DNA from: Deltaproteobacteria bacterium
Lineage (GTDB): Bacteria > Myxococcota > Myxococcia > Myxococcales > 40CM-4-68-19
NCBI GenBank assembly: GCA_005879505.1
Contig: VBKQ01000057.1
Location: 1 to 7,047, forward strand
DNA: 7,047 nt
Direction: 5' to 3'
The translations under genes and the position numbers were made by a program. The first letter of the stretch is position 1. Each line of letters opens with the position of its first letter. Below, piece after piece: positions 1-5,226 of this stretch. The notes under the pieces were generated by a model, which saw nothing but the letters and a program-made list of their open reading frames with translations, was not told the origin of the DNA and ran no database searches.

Positions 1-471
1 GAGACTGAGATCGATCAACTTTGCCGTGCCGGCCTGCGAAACGACGTTGGACGGCTTCACGTCGAGGTGCAGATAGCCGGTCGCGTGCAGGTACCCGAGC
101 GCGGACGCCAGGTGGAGACCGAGGAACATCACGTCCCGCGCGGGCAAGCCGCGCGGGTGATCCGAGATGAGCCGGGACAACGTCGCGCCCGTGAGCGTCT
201 CCAGGACCAGGGTCGGTCGCGGGCCGCGCACCAGCTCGTAGGCGCGAACGAGATGCGGATGCGAAAGGCGCAACAGCAGCCGCGCTTCGAGGAAGAGCGA
301 CAGACGGGTCTCGCGGTCCCGGAGCAGATCGCTGCGCACCGCTTTCGCGATGCAGCGGCACCCCCGCTCTTCGCTCCAGGCATCGTACACGTCGAGCGCA
401 TGGCCGCGACGCAGCAGGCGCAGGGCCCGGTAGCCCCGGCAGAGCGGCCTTCCTCGCGGGAGCGCGGCCAT
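1..471 (-). CDS. Divergent Ser/Thr protein kinase, N-terminal 157 residues (cut by left edge)
   Basis: This is a Hanks-type Ser/Thr kinase that would transfer phosphate from ATP to Ser/Thr. The frame stays open from the ATG to the left edge. Visible kinase marks are an ATP-site Lys (CIAKAV, K43), an alpha-C Glu in LEARLLLRLSHPHLV (E62), a catalytic loop HLDVKPSN (D137, K139, N142) and a metal-binding Asp in LIDLSL (D154). It is atypical. The glycine loop is degenerate (LLRRGHALDVYDAW, one of three glycines left), HRD is HLD, and DFG is DLS. The catalytic residues remain, so it may be active. From memory, DVYDAWSEER with HLDxKPSN and IDLSL resembles a kinase subgroup also present in actinobacteria; this was not searched. 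The ATG lies one base after the ABC exporter stop, with GGAGGG 11 nt upstream inside the exporter's last codons, so the two are probably co-translated. The activation loop and anything C-terminal, such as a sensor, transmembrane or cyclase domain, lie outside the window. Confidence 0.88.
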   Translation of the reverse strand, partial: MAALPRGRPLCRGYRALRLLRRGHALDVYDAWSEERGCRCIAKAVRSDLLRDRETRLSLFLEARLLLRLSHPHLVRAYELVRGPRPTLVLETLTGATLSRLISDHPRGLPARDVMFLGLHLASALGYLHATGYLHLDVKPSNVVSQAGTAKLIDLSL

Positions 472-472
472 C

Positions 473-2161
473 TCAGGCGCATCCCTCCAGCGCTTCGCCG
501 CTGACCTCTGGATCGCAGGCGCGGACGTACCGTCCGCCGCGCGCGATCAGCTCGTCGTGCGTTCCAGCATCGACGATCCGACCGTCCTCGAGAACGAGGA
601 TTCGCCCGGCGAGCCGCGCAAGCCGCAGATCGTGCGTGACCAGCAGCGTCGTGCGTCCTTCGACGAGCCGGAGCAGCGGCGTCATCACCCGGCGAGCGGC
701 TTCTGCATCGAGCGACGCCGTCGGCTCGTCGAGCAGGAGCAAGGGCGCGCGCCGGATCATCGCCCGGGCGATGGCGATGCGCTGCCGCTGGCCTCCCGAG
801 AGCAGCCTGCCCTTCTGGCCGACCAGGCACTCGTAGCCGCCGGGCAGCGTCTGCGCGAACTCTTCGACGTCCGCCTGACGCGCCGCGAGATGCACCGCCG
901 CGTCGTTGGCCGCCTCGCAGCCATAGGCGATGTTCTCGCGGACGCTGCCGTGCACGATGAAGGTTTCCTGCAGCACCACCGCGAGCGCGGCGCGCAGCTC
1001 GCGCGGGTCGATCTCGCGCAGGTCGCGTCCGTCGAGCAGGATGCGGCCGGAGGCGGGCTCATGGAAGCGGAGCAGCAGCTTGAAGATCGTCGACTTGCCC
1101 GACCCGCTCGGGCCGACCAGCGCCAGCGACTCGCCTGGTTCCAGGCGGAACGACACTTCTCGCAGCGCCGGGACGTTCGCTCCGGGATAGCGGAAAGTGA
1201 CGCGCTCGAATTCGACGACTCCGCGCGACAGGCGGAACGGCGCGTACTGCCGGCGCGCCGATTCCTGCGGCTGATCGAGCAACTCGAGCACGCGCTCCGC
1301 GCTGGCCGCCGCGCTGAACGCGCTGCTGTAGAACGAGCCGAGCTCGCGCACGGGCCGGTAGAGCTTTCCCAGATAGGTGACGAAGATGAGCAGCGCGCCG
1401 AGCGTGAGGCGGTCCTGTTTCAGCTCCCAGGTTCCGGCGGCGAGCACGACCAGCGTTCCGCCCATCTCCAGCAGATCCACCAGCGGAGAGAACAGCGCCC
1501 GCAGCCGCGCGGAACCGATCGACGCCGAGACGCCCGCTTCCCCTTCACGCCGGAAACGCCGCAGCTCCGCGTCCTCGGCCCCGTATGCGCGGACCAGCGC
1601 GGCGTTGGAGAGGCTCTCCTCGGCGACCGCGCTCAGGCTGCCGCTGCGCCGGCGCTTCTCGCGCGACAGCTGGCGCAGGCGGCGCGAGAGCGCGCGGGAG
1701 GCAAGCCAGAATGCCGGCGCGACCACGAACGAGAGCAGTGCCAAGCGCCAGTCGAGCAGCACCAGTGCGCCCGCGAAGAAGAGCACCCGCACCACGTCGA
1801 CGGCTGCGTCGATCGCCCCTGAAAGAAGGAAGGACTCGATCGCGCCGATGTCGCCGGTCAGGCGCGACAGCAGGTCGCCCAAGCGGCGGCGGTCGAGAAA
1901 ATCGAGAGGAAGGCGATGCGCATGAGCGAACAGCTCGGTGCGAAGCAGCAGCAGGAACCGCTCGGAAATGGCGGTGGAGAGATACCCGCTGATGAATCCT
2001 ACGGCTCCGCCCGCGACGGTGAGGCCGAGGTACGCGAGCGCGAGTGGAGCGAGCGCGTGAAGATCGCGCGGGACGAGCACGCCGTCGACGAGGGTCTTGA
2101 AGAGCCAGACCGCGGCGGCCTCGACTGCGGGCGTAACGAGGGCGCAGCCTGCATCGGACAC
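473..2161 (-). CDS. ABC exporter half-transporter (fused membrane and ATPase domains)
   Basis: An ATP-driven exporter of the MsbA/lipid-peptide type, expected to act as a dimer in the inner membrane. Numbered from the GTG at 2161 (562 aa), the membrane domain covers about residues 1-290, with clear helices near 36-60, 123-158, 230-245 and 252-271. The ATPase domain has Walker A GPSGSGKST (350-358), Q-loop Q398, signature LSGGQ (454-458), Walker B LLLLDEP (474-480, catalytic E479) and switch H510, so it looks functional. No C39 leader-peptidase domain is present. The frame is open up to 2356, but that extra N terminus is the low-complexity repeat of the upstream small gene read in another frame. 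I chose GTG 2161 because GGAGG sits 5 nt upstream. It leaves the first helix short; the GTG at 2182 would add seven residues but has no good ribosome site. The substrate is not deducible from the sequence. The upstream basic peptide is the obvious candidate, by position only. Confidence 0.93.
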   Translation of the reverse strand: MSDAGCALVTPAVEAAAVWLFKTLVDGVLVPRDLHALAPLALAYLGLTVAGGAVGFISGYLSTAISERFLLLLRTELFAHAHRLPLDFLDRRRLGDLLSRLTGDIGAIESFLLSGAIDAAVDVVRVLFFAGALVLLDWRLALLSFVVAPAFWLASRALSRRLRQLSREKRRRSGSLSAVAEESLSNAALVRAYGAEDAELRRFRREGEAGVSASIGSARLRALFSPLVDLLEMGGTLVVLAAGTWELKQDRLTLGALLIFVTYLGKLYRPVRELGSFYSSAFSAAASAERVLELLDQPQESARRQYAPFRLSRGVVEFERVTFRYPGANVPALREVSFRLEPGESLALVGPSGSGKSTIFKLLLRFHEPASGRILLDGRDLREIDPRELRAALAVVLQETFIVHGSVRENIAYGCEAANDAAVHLAARQADVEEFAQTLPGGYECLVGQKGRLLSGGQRQRIAIARAMIRRAPLLLLDEPTASLDAEAARRVMTPLLRLVEGRTTLLVTHDLRLARLAGRILVLEDGRIVDAGTHDELIARGGRYVRACDPEVSGEALEGCA

Positions 2162-2166
2162 GATCG

Positions 2167-2171
2167 CCTCC
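2167..2171 (-). promoter_or_regulatory. Ribosome-binding site deciding the ABC exporter start
   Basis: GGAGG on the minus strand with 5 nt to the GTG at 2161. It supports starting here rather than at the upstream end of the open frame, where the codons belong to the small peptide gene in another frame. Confidence 0.55.
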
Positions 2172-2184
2172 GCCGCCGGCACGA

Positions 2185-2211
2185 GGACGGACGGTCCGCC
2201 TCCGTCCGCCC
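2185..2211 (-). promoter_or_regulatory. Intercistronic RNA hairpin between peptide and ABC genes
   Basis: As minus-strand RNA, GGGCGGACGG pairs with CCGUCCGUCC (10 bp, one G-U pair) around a 7-nt loop. It lies between the peptide stop (2220) and the exporter's ribosome site (2171). No U-tract follows, so it is not a classic intrinsic terminator. Its place would suit partial attenuation or a 3' stabiliser that keeps the small gene expressed above the exporter. It could also be a chance pairing in GC-rich DNA. Confidence 0.4.
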
Positions 2212-2219
2212 TTGCCTGA

Positions 2220-2342
2220 CTAGTTGCAGCCGCAGCGCTTGTGTTTGCGCGACTTGTGGGACTTGTGCGACTTGCACGACTTGTGCGACTTGCGCGACCG
2301 CCAGCTGAACTTGCCGATTGCCGGCATGATCTCCTGGAACAT
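2220..2342 (-). CDS. 40-residue basic Lys-Ser-His repeat peptide
   Basis: A small gene encoding a short leader (MFQEIMPAIGKFSW), then a run of three-residue units RKS-HKS-CKS-HKS-HKS-RKH, then an RCGCN end. It has 8 Lys, 4 Arg, 4 His, 7 Ser and 3 Cys and only one acidic residue (Glu4). It has no signal peptide or membrane helix. Support for translation is the exact AGGAGG site 5 nt before the ATG, a clean TAG stop, and first place in a cassette with an ABC exporter and a Ser/Thr kinase. I do not recognise the family. Possible roles are an exported cationic or antimicrobial peptide, a RiPP precursor (Ser and Cys are present), a kinase substrate (every repeat Ser follows Lys), a metal binder (His plus C-G-C) or a nucleic-acid binder. 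None is shown. The alternative is non-coding 9-bp repeat DNA, which the ribosome site argues against. Confidence 0.68.
   Translation of the reverse strand: MFQEIMPAIGKFSWRSRKSHKSCKSHKSHKSRKHKRCGCN
2251..2295. repeat. 9-bp tandem repeat, five units
   Basis: GACTTG recurs every 9 bp on the plus strand at 2251, 2260, 2269, 2278 and 2287 (unit GACTTGNNN), with decayed copies on both flanks. Read on the minus strand it encodes the three-residue units of the small peptide. A 9-bp unit keeps all frames open, which explains the long overlapping open frames on both strands here. Confidence 0.9.
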
Positions 2343-2347
2343 CTTCC

Positions 2348-2353
2348 CCTCCT
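2348..2353 (-). promoter_or_regulatory. Consensus ribosome-binding site of the small peptide gene
   Basis: Minus-strand AGGAGG, exactly complementary to the 16S anti-Shine-Dalgarno core, 5 nt before the ATG at 2342. It is the main evidence that the small repeat peptide is translated, probably strongly. Confidence 0.7.
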
Positions 2354-2361
2354 CAACTACA

Positions 2362-2375
2362 CGCCCGCGCGGGCG
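2362..2375. promoter_or_regulatory. 14-bp perfect palindrome upstream of the peptide gene
   Basis: CGCCCGCGCGGGCG is its own reverse complement and begins 19 bp upstream of the peptide ATG, just before the ribosome site. It could be an operator or a 5' UTR hairpin. Short GC palindromes also arise by chance at this base composition. Confidence 0.3.
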
Positions 2376-2397
2376 GCCCGGACCCTGGTGTCGCGCA

Positions 2398-2446
2398 GCT
2401 GCCCCGGGCCCACAGCCGAACGGGGACCACCCACGGCTGGGGCAGC
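2398..2446. promoter_or_regulatory. Two-part inverted repeat in the divergent intergenic region
   Basis: The outer stem is GCTGCCCC (2398-2405) with GGGGCAGC (2439-2446), 8 bp. The inner stem is AGCCG (2414-2418) with CGGCT (2434-2438), 5 bp, closing a 15-nt loop. The right arms are contiguous and the left arm carries an 8-nt bulge. If transcription of the peptide-ABC-kinase cassette starts upstream of 2446, this would fold in its leader. No known riboswitch or RNA family is recognised. Confidence 0.3.
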
Positions 2447-2608
2447 CCTGACATAGGGATTTTCATCGACGGCCCGAAAGGCAAGGGATGGCGCCGTGTC
2501 GCATAGGCCCCGCCGTTCAGTCTTCGACGACCGAGCCGCGTGGGACCGCGGGTCGTTGCCGGCCGCCGACACGCGCCGAAGATTCGCCGCAACTCGGGAG
2601 CGCGGAAG

Positions 2609-3067
2609 GTGCGAACGTCGGTACGTTGGATTTCGACTTGTTTGCTCACGGCTGCTGCCGCCTGCGGACCGTTCGTCACGGGGGACCAGACGGGAGCCGA
2701 AGGCGCATCCGCGTCCGCCGGAAGTGCGCCGGATGGAGGAACCGCGCAGGGCGATGGCACCACCCCGCAGCTGGACGGCGGCATCGCCGGTGCAGCCGAG
2801 GACGGAGGCGCCGCGCGGCAGGTCTTCAGTGCCCACGATCTTCGCGTCGACGGACTGAGCGGCGACGTCGTCTTCGCGCACCGGATCAAAGCGAAGGACG
2901 TGAACTGCGCGCGGCTGGTGATGATCGCGGACTCGGAGCTTCCGCCGCCCGGCGACCGGGACGTCCACGGCGGCGTGGTCTCCGCGGACGAGGTGCGCGT
3001 CCACGACGTCGAGGCCGATTGGGTCCGCGCCGGAACCCTCTTCGTCCGCCAGCTGGAAGTGAAATGA
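2609..3067 (+). CDS. Probable lipoprotein with five-residue-periodic beta-solenoid-like domain
   Basis: A 152-aa predicted lipoprotein of unknown function. The N terminus VRTSVRWISTCLLTAAAACG gives a basic start, a hydrophobic stretch and a lipobox-like AAAC with Cys19 as the lipidated residue. Residues 20-72 are a Gly/Ala/Asp/Thr-rich linker. Then come runs with hydrophobic or small residues at positions 2 and 5 of every five: SAHDL-RVDGL-SGDVV-FAHRI (from residue 74, continuing to about 103), and SADEV-RVHDV-EADWV-RAGTL (from 125, continuing to the end). This resembles a quadrilateral or other beta-solenoid, but the spacing does not match the canonical A(D/N)LxX pentapeptide repeat. I chose GTG 2609 because GGAG lies 8 nt upstream and it places the signal at the N terminus; the in-frame GTG at 2540 has no ribosome site. 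The gene stands alone on its strand, and no partner is evident. Confidence 0.75.
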   Translation: MRTSVRWISTCLLTAAAACGPFVTGDQTGAEGASASAGSAPDGGTAQGDGTTPQLDGGIAGAAEDGGAARQVFSAHDLRVDGLSGDVVFAHRIKAKDVNCARLVMIADSELPPPGDRDVHGGVVSADEVRVHDVEADWVRAGTLFVRQLEVK

Positions 3068-3079
3068 ACCGGGTATCGC

Positions 3080-3760
3080 CTACGGCTTGGGCGTAGTGAC
3101 CGGCTTCTGCTCCGAACCCGGCTCCGCCGTGGGCGGCGCCTCCGGGCCCCCGTCCAGCCTCCAACGGAACACCATCTTCCCGAGCGCGCTGGCGACGACG
3201 AGCTGCGCTTCCGTGGGGTTGAACGGCCCAGCGGAAGATGCGTTGGCCTGGACGGGAACAGTTGGATCGCGGAACTTGATCAGGTATCCGACGGAGTACT
3301 CGTCCAGGTAGGGGTAGAGCGCGCGCAGCTCGGCGTTGAACGGCACCTCGAAGCGCTGGATCTTGTCCGGTCCACGCTCGCCGAGCCCCATGTTCAGCGC
3401 CAGGCGCCAGACGGAGCCGGGTTCGTTCCAGTCGTTCGCGGTGCGGTCCGGGATGTAGACCACGGCGAAAAAGCTGGGCTGCCGGTAATCCTCGTGAAGC
3501 TTGGCCGCCGTCTCCGCCGCCTTGTCGGGTTGCTCGGCCCGCATGCGCGAGATCTCCTTCGCCTGCGAGTCGACGAAATCCGGTGACAGATAGACCATGC
3601 GCACGAACGCGCGTGTCTCCAGCCCGCTGTAGAGCGCCACCTGCCGGGTCCACTTCTTCAGCGCCTTGCCGTACTCGCCGTGCAACTCCGGGTCGGGAAA
3701 CGGCAGGGATCGGCAGGAGGTCGCGAGCGCAAGGATTGCGAACGCCAGCAAACGCCTCAC
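3080..3760 (-). CDS. Predicted lipoprotein of unknown function
   Basis: A 226-aa protein with a short lipoprotein signal: VRRLLAFAILALATSC, with Cys16 after a lipobox-like ATS. The mature part is mixed alpha/beta with many aromatics (FFAVVYIPDRTANDWN, VWRLALNMGLGERG, RALYPYLDEYSVGYLIKFRD) and ends in a Pro/Glu/Thr-rich tail. I do not recognise the family. Location is probably the periplasmic face of the inner or outer membrane. The GTG start overlaps the pyrE stop in a GTGA (4 nt), with GGAG 9 nt upstream, so it is probably translated by re-initiation after pyrE. The link to pyrimidine synthesis may be only shared transcription. Its stop lies 12 bp from the stop of the convergent lipoprotein gene, and no strong terminator is visible between them. 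Confidence 0.88.
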   Translation of the reverse strand: MRRLLAFAILALATSCRSLPFPDPELHGEYGKALKKWTRQVALYSGLETRAFVRMVYLSPDFVDSQAKEISRMRAEQPDKAAETAAKLHEDYRQPSFFAVVYIPDRTANDWNEPGSVWRLALNMGLGERGPDKIQRFEVPFNAELRALYPYLDEYSVGYLIKFRDPTVPVQANASSAGPFNPTEAQLVVASALGKMVFRWRLDGGPEAPPTAEPGSEQKPVTTPKP

Positions 3761-4305
3761 GGAAAGTCGCTCCGCCGGAAGAGCGACCGCAGCTCGACGC
3801 CAGCCTTCTCCACCGCCTCGTGTCCGCCCTCCTCGCGATCGACCAGGGCCACCACGCCGAGCACGTGCAGCCCCTCGCTGCGGCAGCGCTCGATCGCCTT
3901 CAGCGTCGAGGCGCCGGTGGTCACCACGTCCTCGACGACCACCACCTGGGCAGGCGAAGGCAACCCTTTCTTGCCCTCGATCCACTGGTTGGTGCCGTGT
4001 CCCTTCGGCTCCTTGCGTACGTAGAACGCGGGCAGCGGGCTGGCCTGCAGCCAGCTCGTCAGCGAGACCGCGCTGGCGATCGGATCAGCGCCCAGGGTCA
4101 TCCCACCCACCGCCTGCGCGCCGGCGAAGTGGCCGCGGATCTCCGCGAGCACCAGCCGGCCCACCAGGTAGTGGCCCTCCGCGGTCAGCGAAGCCTGCTT
4201 GGTATCGATGTAGAAGTCGCTCTCCTTCCCGGAGGAGAGGACGACCTTCCGCTTCTCGTAGGCGAGCTCGGTGAGCAGCTCGAGCAGGCGGTTCCGCTCG
4301 CTCAT
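3757..4305 (-). CDS. pyrE: Orotate phosphoribosyltransferase
   Basis: Converts orotate plus PRPP to orotidine 5'-phosphate and pyrophosphate, the fifth step of de novo pyrimidine synthesis, in the cytoplasm (EC 2.4.2.10), normally as a dimer. At 182 aa it has the usual bacterial length. Family marks are SGKESDFYIDTKQASL near the N terminus, GGMTLGADPIASAV (67-80), the Lys-rich loop FYVRKEPKGHGTNQWIEG (94-111), and the PRPP-binding motif VVVVEDVVTTGAS (121-133). The ATG overlaps the hydrolase stop in an ATGA, and its own stop overlaps the next gene's start in a GTGA. Translation is therefore probably coupled across all three. No pyrimidine-responsive leader or attenuator is visible, as expected for an internal operon gene. 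The frame stays open far upstream of the chosen ATG, but that part lies opposite or within the hydrolase gene and shows no protein-like pattern. Confidence 0.97.
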   Translation of the reverse strand: MSERNRLLELLTELAYEKRKVVLSSGKESDFYIDTKQASLTAEGHYLVGRLVLAEIRGHFAGAQAVGGMTLGADPIASAVSLTSWLQASPLPAFYVRKEPKGHGTNQWIEGKKGLPSPAQVVVVEDVVTTGASTLKAIERCRSEGLHVLGVVALVDREEGGHEAVEKAGVELRSLFRRSDFP

Positions 4306-5174
4306 CTCGTGCCCGCCACCCGCGTCGAGGCGCCCCGCGCCCGCTCGTCGAGCCATCCCACCACGTCCCTGAACACCAGGTCGCGCTCGGGCTCGTGGAA
4401 GAGCTCGTGCAACAGCCCGTCGTACTGCTTGTACTGCTTGTCCTTGGAAGTGGCGTGCTCGAAGAATTCCCGTCCTCCCGCTGGGTCGGCGACCGCATCG
4501 GCCGCGCCGAAGAGCAAGAGGAAGGGGGTGATGAATTCGGTGGCGCGTCGCAAGACCGTCTCTTGCGCCGCCGAGCTCTCCGTGAACCAGCGTGGCGTGG
4601 CGATCTGCTGGTAGAGCGGATCCGCGCGGGTGGCGTTCTGGATCCGCACGTCCCGCGTGAGCTGCTCGGCCTTCAGCTCGTTGCGCATCGGCAGACCCGG
4701 CAGCATGCGGCTGAGCAGCTTGCCGGCGAGGATCTTGAGCGGTGAGACGTCCAGCTTGAGGCGGAAATACGGCGACGCCAGCACGACGCCGCGGACGGCG
4801 TCCGGCCGATCGAGCAGGTAGCGCGCCGCGATCAGGGCCCCGTGGCTGTGCCCGAGGAGAAACAAAGGTATCGCGCCGGACTGCTCCTTGACCCGGGCGA
4901 GAAAGACGTCGAGATCCGAGAGGTACTCGTCGAAGCGATCGACGTGGGCGCGCTTTCCGCCGCTCTGGCCATGACCGCGGCAATCGAGGAGGTGGACGGT
5001 ATATCGCCCGTCCACCAGGGCGCGCATGACCTCGCTGTGCCGGCCGAGGTGCTCGGCGTATCCGTGGACGAGCGCGACGTGACCGGCCGGATCGGAGGCG
5101 CGCTCGGTGTGCCAGAAGAGGCGGACACCGTCGCGAGCACTGAAGAAACCCTCGTCCGTCCTCTGATCCGCCAC
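4302..5174 (-). CDS. Alpha/beta hydrolase, monoacylglycerol lipase/lysophospholipase-like
   Basis: A 290-aa serine hydrolase of the Hydrolase_4 / serine aminopeptidase S33 type, most like bacterial monoacylglycerol lipases and lysophospholipases; the substrate is uncertain. Marks in order are an oxyanion-hole loop HGYAEH (from residue 38), LLDCRGHGQSGGKRAHVD (62-79, typical of this lipase group), nucleophile Ser110 in GHSHG, probable acid Asp226 in LFGAADAVADP and probable His256 in GLLHELFHE. The GHSHG elbow carries His where GHSMG is common. No signal peptide is seen, so it is probably cytoplasmic. The start is GTG, preceded at 8 nt by a full AAAGGAGG ribosome site. It follows the TPR gene after 52 nt and overlaps pyrE by 4 nt. 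Confidence 0.93.
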   Translation of the reverse strand: MADQRTDEGFFSARDGVRLFWHTERASDPAGHVALVHGYAEHLGRHSEVMRALVDGRYTVHLLDCRGHGQSGGKRAHVDRFDEYLSDLDVFLARVKEQSGAIPLFLLGHSHGALIAARYLLDRPDAVRGVVLASPYFRLKLDVSPLKILAGKLLSRMLPGLPMRNELKAEQLTRDVRIQNATRADPLYQQIATPRWFTESSAAQETVLRRATEFITPFLLLFGAADAVADPAGGREFFEHATSKDKQYKQYDGLLHELFHEPERDLVFRDVVGWLDERARGASTRVAGTR

Positions 5175-5182
5175 GCTCGACG

Positions 5183-5190
5183 CCTCCTTT
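5183..5190 (-). promoter_or_regulatory. Strong ribosome-binding site of the hydrolase gene
   Basis: Minus-strand AAAGGAGG, a near-full anti-Shine-Dalgarno match, 8 nt before the GTG at 5174. It fixes the GTG start and suggests efficient translation despite the non-ATG codon. Confidence 0.75.
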
Positions 5191-5226
5191 ACGCGCGCCG
5201 GGAAAGACCACGGCGCGGACGCGCAG

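Larger units (their letters stand above)
2343..2608. promoter_or_regulatory. Divergent intergenic region, presumed promoters for both sides
   Basis: This 266-bp gap separates the left-reading peptide-ABC-kinase cassette from the right-reading lipoprotein gene, so both promoters should lie here. The only AT-rich patch is about 2451-2467. Read leftward it contains TATGTC, a poor -10 with TTTCGG 18 bp upstream. No convincing sigma-70 promoter is seen for the rightward gene; TTGCCG (2556) with AAGATT (2579), 17 bp apart, is very weak. Open frames crossing this gap look like GC-rich shadows. Confidence 0.35.

Noticed and set aside
129..830. 233-codon minus-strand open frame across the kinase/ABC junction
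   Set aside because: It overlaps both real genes in another frame and has an Arg/Ala-rich, pattern-free product.
557..1822. 421-codon plus-strand open frame opposite the ABC gene
   Set aside because: It is antisense to an exporter with every ABC motif intact. Its product is Arg/Glu/Gln-rich with no domain pattern, the usual GC-rich shadow.
2239..2301. CRISPR-like array
   Set aside because: The 9-bp units are contiguous with no spacers; this is a coding tandem repeat.
2162..2356. N-terminal 65-residue extension of the ABC exporter
   Set aside because: The codons are Arg/Ser/Ala low complexity produced by the 9-bp repeat read out of frame. They coincide with the small peptide gene, and no ribosome site fits the start at 2356, while GTG 2161 has GGAGG 5 nt upstream.
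2224..2451. Plus-strand open frames reading the repeat as LCDLHDLCDLRD or LVRLARLVRLAR
   Set aside because: The 9-bp repeat is open in all frames. These lack a good ribosome site and run into the intergenic region without any protein-like pattern.
2357..3004. Minus-strand open frames opposite the plus-strand lipoprotein
   Set aside because: The products have no signal, domain or periodicity, whereas the plus frame has a ribosome site, lipoprotein signal and regular repeats.
3080..3096. CTACG-7 nt-CGTAG hairpin at the convergent gene ends as a terminator
   Set aside because: A 5-bp stem with no U-tract on either strand is too weak, and it lies inside the coding end of the minus-strand lipoprotein.
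3583..4614. 343-codon plus-strand open frame opposite pyrE and hydrolase
   Set aside because: It is antisense to two well-recognised enzymes with intact motifs; composition is that of a shadow.
4306..5211. Upstream extension of the pyrE frame to 5211
   Set aside because: PyrE is complete from the ATG at 4305 and has normal family length; the extension is Arg/Pro-rich and overlaps the hydrolase gene in another frame.
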